Source of the DNA: Bolinopsis microptera
Lineage: Eukaryota > Ctenophora > Tentaculata > Lobata > Bolinopsidae
DNA: 64,000 nt
Assembly: GCF_026151205.1 (NCBI RefSeq)
Contig: NC_087082.1
Span: 13,423,865-13,487,864 of the forward strand
Reading direction: 5' to 3'
The notes beneath the pieces were generated by a model that saw nothing but the letters and a program-made list of their open reading frames with translations, was not told where the DNA came from and ran no database searches. Every line of letters begins with the position of its first letter. Position 1 is the stretch's first letter. The position numbers and the translations under genes were made by a program. This document shows positions 22,673 through 33,317 of this stretch, piece after piece.

Positions 22673-24286
22673 TTACTTAAACTTGTAGAGAACTTTAAAT
22701 CGGCTGATAAGAGCAATAATACGATTACTTTCCCATTTTTGTATCTTGTTGGCAGAAAACCCACCTAACCACGATAATGGAAACATAGAGTTGCAGAGTT
22801 TTATACCATTATACCACACTTTAAGGAAGTAAACGTGGATATTCTCTGCTCGAATCTCATCATGAAAGTGAACCTGCTCATTAAGATAATCTTCTTTCTC
22901 AGTACAAAGTCTCAATGTCAACAATGTAGCTTCACTAGCAACTGTTTTAAGAATAAAACCACATTTACCAGGTAAATTACACGAAGTAACAGAGGGATGT
23001 TTAAAGTAGAAAATCAGTTTAGCTCCCTTTGATAATACTGTACTCAATGGCTTATTACACGTGTCTACACACCCGATAACATGATATGGAGAATTATCTT
23101 CAGGGAATGAGCAGAACTGTGAAGGGGTCAACTGACTCAGATGAGTTCCAGAATGTAGGTAAATACAATACTTCGAGAATTGTGACGGCAAAAGTGACCA
23201 GTTTCTCTTTTCTTTCATGTTTGTTAGTTTAACGTGAAGTAAAGAAACGTCGATGTCGAAATCGTTCCCTTTTTCATAATTGTATTGGTTCCATGTCAGA
23301 ACGGCCTCTATAGCCATTAACAAATTGGTAACTGTTTCTGACACAGCAAGCCAATCCAACAGTTCACTAAGTGTCATATTCATATCCAGATCATGGTACA
23401 AGTTCTGTATAGTGTTACATCTAGATACTGTAGTAGAGGTAGATTGTTCTGCTTCAGGAATGTGTTCAAGTGCTATTCCTCCCTCCTTTTCTTTGATAGA
23501 CTTTCGAGTAAGTTCCGAGGCCCACCTAATATACTCATCAGGAAGTCCCAAAAGCACATAAACCAATTGATCAAATAAGGTTGAATCAGACTTTTTACAA
23601 AGATGAAGGTTCAAGTTATCCAGCAGATACTCACAAGAAACAGGAATTTTACTTGACCCCTGAACTTTCAACAGTTCTGCCAGCTGATTAGTTAAAGTTT
23701 GTACAACACAGTTAACATCAGTACCAGCTAGCTCTATCACCATATCTAACTTCTCAGTTGACAGTCTATCAGCATTCTCCAAATACTTGTCTATAAACTG
23801 CTGTTTCCATTTCAACATTTCAATCTTCTTGATTGCCACATTTAGATAATCCTTTGTTTTGAGATGTTCTAACACAAAACCTGCTTCTTCAAAGAGATAC
23901 AATAATTCTGTATAACACGGTGTTTTTATCATGTTAGAAACTTCAGTAAAATACTCTGCACACTTTACAGTTAACCAACTCATTTCAAATACACTAGCTA
24001 TCTTGTTGATGTCCCTGAATAACTCCTGAGTTATCCCCTCTGCTGTTCCAGAGTAAGCAGTATCAACAAATAGCTGAACGGCAGCTTCACTGAACTCCAT
24101 CATGTCCACACTGGTCATGTGGAGGGTGGTGGTCATGTGATCTATGACCGGGCTGTTGAATGAGAGGATCACTGAGCTGGCACGCACCTCACCTCCCTCA
24201 CTAGTGTTCAGCTTCAAGTTACTATGAGTTGGAGATCCTATAAGGTGTCTTCCAAAATCCATCGGGACATTGACCTTGGGTGCCAT
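22673..24286 (-). CDS. BTB/POZ-domain protein, intact paralogue 3
   Basis: Single exon, 537 codons, ATG in a MAPKVNVPMDF context shared with paralogues 2 and 4. Residues about 10-110 are a BTB/POZ fold: a GSPTHSNLKL strand, an ASSVILSFNSPVIDHM helix-strand, and AVQLFVDTAYSGTAEG before the next helix. A helical, BACK-like stretch follows (about 110-195, LFEEAGFVLEHLKTKDYLNV). BTB domains dimerise and often recruit cullin-3 ligases. The remaining 340 residues contain no kelch, MATH or ankyrin repeats that I can see. They form a family-specific region with HVIGCVDTC, SVTSCNLPGKCGFILKTV and VHFHDEIRAENIHVYF. A conserved TTTTCAG 15 nt upstream of the ATG suggests a 5'UTR splice acceptor. Function unknown; a cytosolic adaptor is an inference. 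Confidence 0.85.
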   Translation of the reverse strand: MAPKVNVPMDFGRHLIGSPTHSNLKLNTSEGGEVRASSVILSFNSPVIDHMTTTLHMTSVDMMEFSEAAVQLFVDTAYSGTAEGITQELFRDINKIASVFEMSWLTVKCAEYFTEVSNMIKTPCYTELLYLFEEAGFVLEHLKTKDYLNVAIKKIEMLKWKQQFIDKYLENADRLSTEKLDMVIELAGTDVNCVVQTLTNQLAELLKVQGSSKIPVSCEYLLDNLNLHLCKKSDSTLFDQLVYVLLGLPDEYIRWASELTRKSIKEKEGGIALEHIPEAEQSTSTTVSRCNTIQNLYHDLDMNMTLSELLDWLAVSETVTNLLMAIEAVLTWNQYNYEKGNDFDIDVSLLHVKLTNMKEKRNWSLLPSQFSKYCIYLHSGTHLSQLTPSQFCSFPEDNSPYHVIGCVDTCNKPLSTVLSKGAKLIFYFKHPSVTSCNLPGKCGFILKTVASEATLLTLRLCTEKEDYLNEQVHFHDEIRAENIHVYFLKVWYNGIKLCNSMFPLSWLGGFSANKIQKWESNRIIALISRFKVLYKFK

Positions 24287-24297
24287 TGTTATAGTTC

Positions 24298-24312
24298 CTC
24301 GCTGAAAATATT
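24298..24312 (-). promoter_or_regulatory. candidate 5'UTR splice acceptor of BTB genes
   Basis: Minus-strand TATTTTCAG ends about 15 nt before the ATG of paralogue 3. The same sequence stands at the same distance before paralogues 2 and 4, while more distal sequence diverges sooner. It could be the acceptor of a 5'UTR intron or a trans-splicing site; the window does not settle which. Confidence 0.35.
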
Positions 24313-24858
24313 TCCTAGTAAAGTAGTGAGGTTACTTAGCATATAAAGTTTAATTAACTTTGTCAATTAGAACGTTGATCACTGATCAGGGTAACTCTTA
24401 ATTAACACAATCAATAAGCCTGAATTTTTTGTTGACCAACAAACTAAAACCCGTTCATGTGACCAAACTTTTGAGGGGGTCCCAGACCCTAACTGCCCAC
24501 CGGTGCTCGTGGTGCAGCCATGCCTATATTTGGTCCATTTTTAGCCGAATTATGCCAAATCATCTCAACAGTCAACATGCCCAAAGCCCAGATTTTGGAT
24601 GCTTTACTTGCAAAGTGACTAGAATTCTTTAATAAGGCAGTGACACGGGGGAGTAAAAGAGCTTTCTAACATTCTCCCCCTATAGTAATCTGGGTTAAAA
24701 GTATTACACAAGGTGTGAAATCTAAAACAGTAAAAGATAGCAACTCTTATTATAGAGTCATAACTGCTAGAATATAGAAGTCAAGATAAGAACTGTGTTT
24801 GTAATTGCTTATTTTTATTAAAGTTTTTTTTTTTTTTTCCTTATCAGAAACAACAGAC

Positions 24859-26466
24859 CTAATTAAACTTGTATAGAACTCTCAATCGGCTATTAGGACC
24901 AATACAACGTTTCTTCTCCAATATTTGTATCCTGTTGGCCGAAAGCCCACCTAACCACGTTAATGGAAATATAAAGTTCATATTATGAATCGACACTTGA
25001 TGGAAGAAAATGTGCATATTCTCGGCTCGAATCTCATCATGAAAGTGAACCTGCTCATTATTATACTCTTCGTTTTCAGTACACAGTCTCAAGGTCCACA
25101 ATGTAACTTCACTAGGAACTGTTTTTAAAATAAAACCACATTCACCAGGTAGATTACACGCAGTAACAGAGGGATGTTCAAAATGGAAAATCAGTTTAGA
25201 TTCCTCTGATAATATTGTACTCAATGGCTTTGTACATGTATTTACACACCCGATAACATGATATGGAGAATTATCTTCAAGGGATGAGCAGAACTGTGAT
25301 AAGGTCAAGTTTCTCCAATTACTTCCAGAATATAGGGAAACAGGATACTGAGAGAAATATGACGGCAAAAGTGACCAGTTTCTCTTTTCTGCCATGTTTG
25401 TCAGTTTAACGGAAAGTAGAGAAATGTTGGTAATGAAACTGTTCCCTTTTTTATTATAGAAGCTGTAACTGTTCCATATCCATACAGCCTCTATAGCCAT
25501 TAACAAATTGGTAACTGTTTCTGACACAGCAAGCCAATCCAATAGTTTATCAAGTGTCATATTCATATCCAGATCATGGCACAAGTTCTGTATAGTGTTA
25601 CATCTAGATACTGCAGTAGCGGTAGATTGTTCTGCTTCAGGAATGTGTTGTGCCATTCCTCCCTCCCTCTCTTTTATAGATTTTCGAAAAAGTTCACAGG
25701 CCCATCTAATATTTTCATCAGGAAGTCCCAAAAGCAGACCAAACAATTGGTCAAACATCACTGTATCAGACTTTCTACAAAAATGAAGGTTCAAGTTATC
25801 AAGCAGATACTCACAAGAAACAGGAATTTTACTCGACCCCTGAACTTTCAACAGTTCTGCCAGCTGAATAGTTAGAGTTTGTACAACACAGTTAACATCA
25901 GTACCAGCTAGCTCTATCACCATATCTAACTTCTTAGTTGACAGTCTATCAGCATTCTCCAAATATTTGTCTATAAACTGCTGTTTCCATTTCAACATTT
26001 CAATCTTCTTGATTGCCACCTTTAGATAATCCTTTGTTTTGAGATGTTCTAACACAAAACCTGCTTCTTCAAAGATATATAATAATTCTGTATAACACGG
26101 TGTTTTGATCATGTCAGCAACTACAGTAAAATACTCTGCACACTTAACAGTTAACCAACTCATTTCAAATACACTAGCTATCTTGTTGATGTCCCTGAAT
26201 AACTCCTGAGTGATCCCCTCTGCTGTTCCAGAGTAAGCAGTATCAACAAATAGCTGAACAGCAGGTTTACAGAACTCCATCATGTCCACACTGGTCATGT
26301 GCAGGGTTGTGGTCATGTGATCTATGACCGGGCTGTTGAAGGATAGGATCACTGAGCTGGCACACACCTCACCTCCCTCACTAGTGTTCAGCTTCAAGTT
26401 ACTATGAGTTGGAGATCCTATAAGGTGTCTTCCAAAATCCATCGGGACGTTCACCTTTGGTGCCAT
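24859..26466 (-). CDS. BTB/POZ-domain protein, intact paralogue 4
   Basis: Single exon, 535 codons, same start and architecture as paralogue 3: BTB about residues 10-110, helical BACK-like part to about 195, then the family-specific C-terminal region. By eye about ten residues differ from paralogue 3 in the first 195, but the C-terminal 340 are clearly more diverged. The divergence is concentrated in a few short patches, for example around LYSGSNWRNLTLSQF and the segment before FPLTWLGG. AATAAA lies about 40 nt past the stop at 24814-24819 (minus). The spacer upstream of its neighbour holds an extra 200-bp piece (about 24433-24633) whose end resembles 15650-15680. No ligand or substrate can be named. 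Confidence 0.85.
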   Translation of the reverse strand: MAPKVNVPMDFGRHLIGSPTHSNLKLNTSEGGEVCASSVILSFNSPVIDHMTTTLHMTSVDMMEFCKPAVQLFVDTAYSGTAEGITQELFRDINKIASVFEMSWLTVKCAEYFTVVADMIKTPCYTELLYIFEEAGFVLEHLKTKDYLKVAIKKIEMLKWKQQFIDKYLENADRLSTKKLDMVIELAGTDVNCVVQTLTIQLAELLKVQGSSKIPVSCEYLLDNLNLHFCRKSDTVMFDQLFGLLLGLPDENIRWACELFRKSIKEREGGMAQHIPEAEQSTATAVSRCNTIQNLCHDLDMNMTLDKLLDWLAVSETVTNLLMAIEAVWIWNSYSFYNKKGNSFITNISLLSVKLTNMAEKRNWSLLPSYFSQYPVSLYSGSNWRNLTLSQFCSSLEDNSPYHVIGCVNTCTKPLSTILSEESKLIFHFEHPSVTACNLPGECGFILKTVPSEVTLWTLRLCTENEEYNNEQVHFHDEIRAENMHIFFHQVSIHNMNFIFPLTWLGGLSANRIQILEKKRCIGPNSRLRVLYKFN

Positions 26467-26840
26467 TGTGATAGTTCCTCACTGAAAATATTTCCTAGTG
26501 AGGTTAATTAGCATATTAAGTTAAATTAACTTTGTCAATTAGAACGTTGATCAGAGTAACTCTTAAATAATACAATGAATAGGCCTGCATTTTTTGTTAG
26601 GCATTGACACGAGAAGTAAAAGAGCTGTCTAAAAATTTTATTCCTTAACAATTTAGGATAAAAGTATTTAAAATTACAATGTGAGAGAACTGATACACAA
26701 AACAGTTAAAGATATCAACTCTAATCATAAAGTCGTAACTGCTATAACATAATATATAATATAATAAGTCACTTGATATGAACTCGGATTATAACTGCTT
26801 ATTTTAATTAAACATTTTTTTCTTATTAGATACAACAGGC

Positions 26841-27600
26841 CTACATAAGATTGTAGAGAACTTCAAATCGGCTGTTAGGACCAATAGTACGAAAACTCTC
26901 CCATTTTTGTATCTTGTCGGCCGAAAGCCCATCTAACCACGATAATGGAAACATAGAGTGCATATTACGAATCGACACTTGACTGAAATAAATGTGCATA
27001 TTCTCGGCTCGAATCTTATCATGAAAATGAACCTGCTCATTATTATACTCTTCTTTCTCAGTACAAAGTCTCAAGGTCCACAATGCAGCTTCACTAGGAA
27101 CTGTTTTAAGAATAAAACCACATTCACCTGGTAAATTACACGAAGTAACAGAGGGATGTTTAAAGTGGAAAATCAGTTTAGCTTCCTTTGATAATTTTGT
27201 TCTTAACGGCATAATACATGTATCTACACACCCGATAACATGATATGGAGAATTATCTTCAGGGGATGAGCAGAACTGTGAAGAGGTCAATGGACACAGC
27301 TGCCCTCCAGAATATAGGAAAATAATATACTTAGAGAATTGTGATGGCAAAATTGACCAGTTTCTCTTTTCTGCCATGTTTGTTAGTTTAACGAAAAGTA
27401 GAGAAACGTCGGTAATGAAACTGTTCCCTCTTTCATAGACGTTGTAACGGTTCCATGTCCTCACAGCCTCTATAGCCATTAAAATATTGGTAACTGTTTC
27501 TGACACAGCAAGCCAATCCAACAGTTGATCAAGTGTCATATTCATATCCAGATCATGGTACAAGTTCTGTATAGTGTTACATCTAGATACTGTTGCAGCT
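26841..27600 (-). pseudogene. BTB-family paralogue 5, 5'-truncated
   Basis: Homology to the intact copies starts at TVSRCNTIQNLYHDLDMNMT and runs to the stop in an unbroken frame of about 250 codons. The BTB domain, the BACK-like part and the linker are absent. Upstream of 27600 the frame stays open for about 18 codons of unrelated sequence with a possible ATG at 27653, so a chimeric short protein is conceivable. This copy is the right-hand end of the array, and the break probably marks the array's rearrangement boundary. Its spacer (26745-26770) preserves the empty site for the 2978-bp element. Confidence 0.8.
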
Positions 27601-27739
27601 GACGAGGTTAGAATGATAATATGAGAACTGAAGAATGGGAAGTCATCCGACATCCTAATACATCTAGTTAAAGAATCGTCTAGAGTGATCTGTCCTATAT
27701 ACTATTTTTATTATTATACAGTGAATGCATGAGGAATGG

Positions 27740-28145
27740 AGCATTCCCAGGTGATTTAAAGACTGGGAGAATCAGTCCGATCTATAAGAAGGAAAATGAG
27801 GAATTGCTGGAAAACTATCTAGGCCAGTATCAACCTTAGCTGATTTTGGTAAAATATTCGAAAAAATTATTTACAACAGACTGTATAGCTTCTTTCAGTC
27901 CCAGAAAATGATTTACGAGAACCAGTACGGATATAGAAAAAATCATTCCACAAGCCATGCTCTCAACTCCTCAGTGAATTACATAGAATCCTGTCTTAGC
28001 AAAAAACTGCATGTGCTTGGAATATTTATTGACCTATCTAAAGCGTTTGACACGATCTCACATGAAAAACTACTTAATAAGCTAGACATTAGACAACTAT
28101 GGAATTTTATTCTCTAGCCAAAGGGCTCAATATTTAAATCTAAAT
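27740..28145 (+). pseudogene. non-LTR reverse transcriptase fragment
   Basis: Reads RISPIYKKENEELLENY, then (after a frameshift near 27825) a finger-region stretch, then YENQYGYRKNHSTSHALN and GIFIDLSKAFDTISHEKL (motif A with the catalytic Asp). A second shift leads into a worn SSQRAQY, which lines up with SNRQQY of the copy at 37919. It is therefore the same reverse-transcriptase family as in the 8-kb units, but older. It ends exactly where the TAA tail of the minus-strand CR1-like element begins, suggesting that element inserted here. Confidence 0.7.
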
Positions 28146-28147
28146 CT

Positions 28148-28952
28148 TAATAATAATAATAATAAATTAATGTTATTTTGATACAGCACCAAAAGGTTAA
28201 ATAATTTAAATTTAACCCTTATGCTCAGCTGTAAATGATACCTAAATGACAGTAGAGATCGTGCATCTCGCCTTGGACTGGAGTAAAAACGGAAGTTTAT
28301 AGCTGCAAGTTAAATCCTGACTAAGTAAGGCAGAAACACCTTTAACAAGAAGATATCCAAGAAAGGTTAGCAGGTTTTCTAACAAAACATATGAAAAATA
28401 GATGATGACCACAAGAAATCTATGTATGAGTCTCATGAGACTAACAAAAAGATATACAAGATATAAAGATGAAAAATCATAAAATATTAAAATTTCTGTA
28501 AGAATCTATAGAACTCCAAATATACAAACAATCTGAATACTTCAATATACAATACAAAATTATTAAAAAAGCTTACTGCAGAACAGTAACTGATGTTACA
28601 GAAAATCCAATACAGTCATGTCAAATTATCTGGGCAACATACAAGTCTAGAGACGGTGAAATAAACAGAGTGGTAGGAGATGCTAAAATACTTGAGACAA
28701 AATACAAAGAATAAGGCAGCTTTCTCCTGGGTGCCAACCCAAAAAATGTTGGTGTCCCGGGATAGAGCCTCCTTTTCTGACCTACACTACAATTTTTTTG
28801 GCAGACACAGTGAAACACGGAAAAGAATAATATCTCGAATGTTGCCCGAAAATCCTGAAAAATTAGTAGCCTAAAATAACTTAATTTAAAGCGTAAAATT
28901 GACCTGCTATAGGATGAAGATTTTCATAATCTTCTGATAATGTATTATTTAC
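28148..28952 (-). repeat. 3' region and TAA tail of the CR1-like element
   Basis: After the ORF2 stop (28953-28955) there are about 790 nt of AT-rich sequence with no sustained reading frame. They end in seven uninterrupted triplets (TAA on plus at 28148-28166), the usual kind of 3' terminus for such elements. Confidence 0.6.
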
Positions 28953-31805
28953 TCAGTACATATCAAAGGACTTTCTAAACAGATGAGCTTTTAGTTTTCC
29001 CTTAAAGTCATTGATGTTTACACATTTCCTGATTTCTTGAGGAAGGTTGTTCCATAATCTTGGAGCAGATGAAGAGAAGGCTCTTGGTGGACTGTTTATA
29101 GGGCAATGAAGAGACACATCTCTGCCACCACTGGGATTGTACTTGACAAGGTTTGACAGGTATGAAGGTGCTAGTCCATGGAGCAGTTTGAAAGTTAGCA
29201 GGAGTATTTTAAATTCAATACGTTCTTGTACCTTGAGCCAATGAAGTTCTTTTATGTAGGGCTCAACTTCTTCTCTCCTCTTTAGACCTTTAACTAAGCG
29301 ACATGCTCTGTTTTGCAGAGATTGTAGCTGTTTCAAAACAGAATGATTAGTACCATAGTAAAGTGCATTGCAGTAGTCAAGGGAACTAATAACAAGAGAT
29401 TGTACGATGATTTGCATTTGATCTTCAGAGAGGAATGGTTTCATCTTTGCAATATTCCGCATCTTGTGGCAGTTTGCAGCTTTAAGCTTCTTTATCTGAG
29501 GATTTAGAGTCAGAGAGGAATCCAATGTAAAGCCAAGGTTTTTGGTAACGTTAACAAGTCTTATACAGACAGAAGATTTTAGGAAGACACCACCAATTTC
29601 TAATTCTGACAATAAACGTTTTGAACCAAAAACTATAATTTCAGTTTTAGTTGGATTCAGAAGAAGGAAGTGATTCGTCATCCAGGTCTCGATTTCTCTA
29701 AAACAGGAGGGCAGGTCTTCACTGAGGACTTGATATTCTGTAGCGGATGAAAATGACTTGTAGATTTGGTGATCATCAGCATAGCCATGGATCAGAAATT
29801 GCTTTGATTTTACAGAAGAGTAAATTGAGCGGATGTAGATATTGAACAACACAGGGCCAAGGACAGAGCCCTGTGGGACACCAAACTTTATTACAATTTC
29901 TTCAGATTCTAGGTCACCTATCTTGACTTTTTGACAACGACCACGGATGAAGCTGGTGAACCATTTCAAGGCTGTTCCCGCAATCCCAATCTCACACTTC
30001 AATATATTGATCAGTTTGATATGGTCAACTGTGTCGAATGCAGCACTCAGGTCTAAAAGCATTACAACTGTTGCTGTGTTTTCATTAGTGGCTATGAGGA
30101 GGTCATTGACTATGGTAATGAGGAGTGTTTCTGTGCTGTGATGCTTTTTGTAACCAGACTGGTGGTCGATGTTGAGATTATTCTTGGCTAGATGTTCATT
30201 GAGGCATTTTAATACAAAGCGCTCAATGAGTTTACCGATGAATGTAAGATTAGAGATGGGTCTATAATTCTTTAAGTTCTCAGTGTCTAGGGAATCTCCT
30301 TTGATCAGGGGAGTGAGATGTGCTAACTTGATTCCCTCCATACTTCCGGTTGAAAGAGAAACGTTGATAATATCACAAAGGGTAGGGAGGATTAGCTCAA
30401 GGTGCTCTGACAAGAGTTCTTTAGGTAGTGGATCAATCGATGAGGTTTTGATGCCAGATTCTTTGATCAATTCTCTTACTTCAAAAATAGTAGCTTTTCT
30501 AAATTCAGATAATGCCTGGCCATTGAAGTTTGGAGAACTATTAGTCGCAGTAGTGTTGGGAAATGATGTTCGGATTTTCTCAATTTTTTCAGTAAAATAC
30601 TGGTTAAAGGCATTTACAGTTTCCTGAAGATTTTCTGAAGATGGTAAAGTGAGGTTCTTTTCTTTATCCAGGAAAGTGTCTACAAATTTGTAAAGGCTCT
30701 TTTGTGAGTGTTTGTATTTTTGGAAAGTATTAGAGAAAAACAGTTTTTTCTTTTTGAGAGTCAGCTCTGAACAGTGCTCTCGCAAATGAACAAAGATATC
30801 ATGATCAATGTCAAGACTTGACTTTTTCCAGGCTTTCTCAGCCTTTCTTCTGTCGGCTCTTGCAACTTTGTATTCGCCATCAAACCAGGGAGCAGTGGGA
30901 ATGTCTTTGATGGTTTTGGAATATTCTGGAGCATGTACATTTAGTATATGTTGACACCCATTGTTAAATTGAGTCACAACATCAGAGAAGCTCTGTTCTT
31001 CAAAAACCAACTCAGATAGAGCAACAAATAAATCACCTTAAAATTGTTCCTGACCTATGTCTCTGATCTTTCTAAAGCGTATGACTTTCTCACATTTGTC
31101 GAGGTCAGGAGGCTTATGAAGCTGAAATATAATCGGATAGTGGTCACAGGATGGGAAGCTTTTGGCCATGTTTTGCATTACCTCAACAGACGTTTGATCT
31201 ACTACTTTGTGCGAAGAAATAACAGGATCAAGGATGTGACCTTTTTTATGTGTTGGTGAGTAGACAAGTTGATGAAGCCCAAAAGATGATAGTATGGTGC
31301 TCCACTCGCTCACATGGGCAGAGATTCTGTCTAGGTGCATATTAACATCTCCGCATAGCAAGAAATGCTTGTATTTTGAGAATGCATCCGCCAGGAAATC
31401 TTTAAAATCAGAGAGGAAATTTCCCAAGGACCCAGGTGGACGGTAGATACAGGAGCAAAAGACGACAGACCCATCAACGAGTTTCAGTTTTGCGTTAATT
31501 GCCTCAAATGATCCGTCATTGTTGGCAAAAACTTTGATTAGACGAACACATGATTTGTAGATTATGGCAACACCTCCACCTGATTTGTCTTTGCGATACA
31601 CTTGGTAAAGTTTATAGCCATAGTTTTTTATTATTGCAGTGGTGTTGTTGTTCTCATCAGTTAGCCATGTTTCTGTAACAAAGAAAATAGATATGTTGTT
31701 ATCTTCTAAAAAGTTCATAACATGGTCAACTTTGTTGTTTAGAGAGCGAACATTCCAGCTTGCACATTTCATTCTAAGGCTCTTAACTCCAGTCTTGTTC
31801 TTCAC
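28953..31805 (-). pseudogene. retrotransposon ORF2: endonuclease and reverse transcriptase, one stop
   Basis: The endonuclease part (31041-31805) shows SWNVRSLNNK, TETWLT, YRPPG, GDVNMHLD and a final DHYPI, the landmarks of APE-type nucleases that nick target DNA. The reverse-transcriptase part shows LKNYRPISNL, LLDLSAAFDTVDH (motif A), GVPQGSVLGP (motif B), GYADDH (catalytic YADD at 29772-29783) and NPTKTEIIVFG. The C-terminal LWNNLPQEIRK motif is typical of CR1-group proteins. The two parts are in the same frame, separated by a single TAA at 31038-31040 and nine codons. Total length without it would be near 950 residues, normal for the family. The start may be ATG at 31770-31772, as the codon at 31803-31805 is GTG. 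Confidence 0.92.
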
Positions 31806-33217
31806 CAGTTTTTTTGGGTGTAATATGAGATTGAATGCTTAAGCTTGTGCTGTTCAGAGATATAGGCTGGGCATGATCTATCTGTGGCTGAGTGTGTGTA
31901 CTGTTCATCAGTTCTCTTAGAACTTTTACAGTTAGCACAGGAGGGTTGAAAGGAATGTGTGTCTTTATTTGTACATGAGTTAGTTTCATGATCTTCAGTG
32001 CAATGAGCACAGACATGGTTAGATGCTTGGCACTGGGCTGAGTAATGACCAAACTTTTGGCATTTATTACATCGTTTGATGTAAAAGTGATCATACACCT
32101 TGCAGCGGTACAAACCTATCGATAGGAAATTGTCACGATTTTCGATTAGCTTCCTTATGGCATTGCTCACTCTAACAGAAGCTTGAAACAGTGGTTTTTC
32201 TGTTTGATAATTTCGTTGTTTGCGGACTGAGAGTACAGAGAATGTTTCACCAGAATCAATGAGGGACTTGATGTCAGGGTAAAGTTTCATAATGGTTTCA
32301 AAGAGATCATCGGGTGTGATTTCATCTCTAATCCCGGAAATGGATATCGTAGGCAATTTGGTTATAGGTTGCTTGAGATCAGATTTGGGAAATCTTTTGG
32401 AGATAGATTGAACTAGCTTTGTTCGATCAGCTTGACTAGATGTGGTGATAACTGTCTCACCTTTCTTGTTTTCGAAGGTATTATCTACAAAAATGTTATT
32501 TTCTGTGATAATAGTTTTAAGGTCAGATAATGGAACTTTTTGTCCCCCTTCAGAGACTATTACTGAAGCTGGATGCCTCAGTTTTTCTACTCTGCTGCTG
32601 TCACGCCAGGGATTTTCGACAACACTATTAGAGCCACCAGTTTGATGGTTACTATTAACTGGTGAAAGGGTTGGTGATATGGAACAGTTTCCTGCGGTCA
32701 AACTTAATCCACGAAGAGTGGCAGGATTTAACAAGAGATTTTTAATGGTGTCTATGTCAGCATCTAGTTTTGACATTTTTGTTTCAAGGGTGTGTACATG
32801 GGTTTTTAAATCAGCAGCGTTTCTCAGGTTTGCTAATGTAACACAAGAGTCTCAATGGAAGAGGAAACTTCCAAAACGTTTACCTTTCTGTTTTGATTCA
32901 GTGTTAGCATTGAAAGATTTCAGTAAGGACGGGGAGCATACATTATCAGGAAAGTTAACACGTTTACCGTCCTTTATTTCATAACAAGTAGCGTGAAAAT
33001 TGCTCTTACATTCATAACAACATACCACTTCTCCTTTAGAATCAAACGAGCAGTTTCTGCAGATTCCATCAGCAGCTAGCATACGTGGATCGTTCACAAC
33101 AAAACAAGGGGGGCTGGCACTATCATCATTGTCATTATCATTACCATTGTCATGTTGCCCCTGTAAGACATGATTTGAGGAGTCCAGCCCCTCTGAGTTT
33201 TGATCGGGATCTACCAT
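31802..33217 (-). pseudogene. retrotransposon ORF1: PHD finger plus zinc knuckles, one stop
   Basis: N-terminal part (32855-33217): acidic Asn/Asp run, then a PHD-type finger with spaced Cys pairs (CRNC, CCYECKSNFHATC). A single TGA at 32852-32854 follows, then 25 further codons in the same frame lead into MSKLDADIDTIKN (31802-32776). The second part has an RRM-like stretch (LPTISISGIRDEITPDDLF) and three zinc knuckles (CNKCQKFGHYSAQC, CAHCTEDHETNSC, and CANC with HSATDRSC). Such ORF1 proteins bind element RNA. Its final TGA (31802-31804) overlaps the beginning of the ORF2 frame, allowing coupled re-initiation. Full length would be about 470 residues. Confidence 0.85.
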
Positions 33218-33317
33218 TCTTTTGGGAGGATGGAGACAGATATAAAATCTTTTATGATGTATAACTCAGAAGTTTCGGGGTCCTCAAATTATTTGTTATA
33301 TAGTAGTGTTGAAAGTA

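Larger units (their letters stand above)
15660..27600 (-). repeat. tandem array of five BTB-gene units
   Basis: Five minus-strand paralogues each come with a shared spacer. It holds TGACACGGG(A/G)GTAAAAGAGCTTTCTAAC-like sequence, a run with TTTAAAATTAC and GATATCAACTC, and AAGTCAAGATA shortly beyond each stop. In intact units the upstream side carries GAGGTTACTTAGCAT and GAACGTTGATCA. A unit is about 2.2-2.3 kb before insertions. The array begins about 110 bp from the first PCCB exon and ends at about 27600, where the last copy breaks into unrelated DNA. Confidence 0.85.
28148..33217 (-). mobile_element. near-complete CR1-like non-LTR retrotransposon
   Basis: On the minus strand the order is ORF1 (PHD finger, zinc knuckles), ORF2 (apurinic-type endonuclease, reverse transcriptase), a 0.79-kb 3' region and a terminal TAA/TTA microsatellite at 28148-28166. 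This is the normal layout of CR1/L2-group elements. The 5' end cannot be placed exactly; it lies at or beyond 33217. Each ORF has just one in-frame stop, so the insertion is young, or the stops are sequence errors. The right flank holds a retroelement nuclease remnant and the left flank a reverse-transcriptase fragment, so it is nested in older repeats. Confidence 0.85.

Noticed and set aside
22673-26466. BTB genes as kelch-like or BTB-MATH proteins
   Set aside because: No kelch GG-Y-W repeats and no recognisable MATH domain in the C-terminal half.
28953-33217. Retroelement as an LTR or viral element
   Set aside because: No long terminal repeats, protease or integrase; endonuclease-RT order and TAA tail show a non-LTR element.
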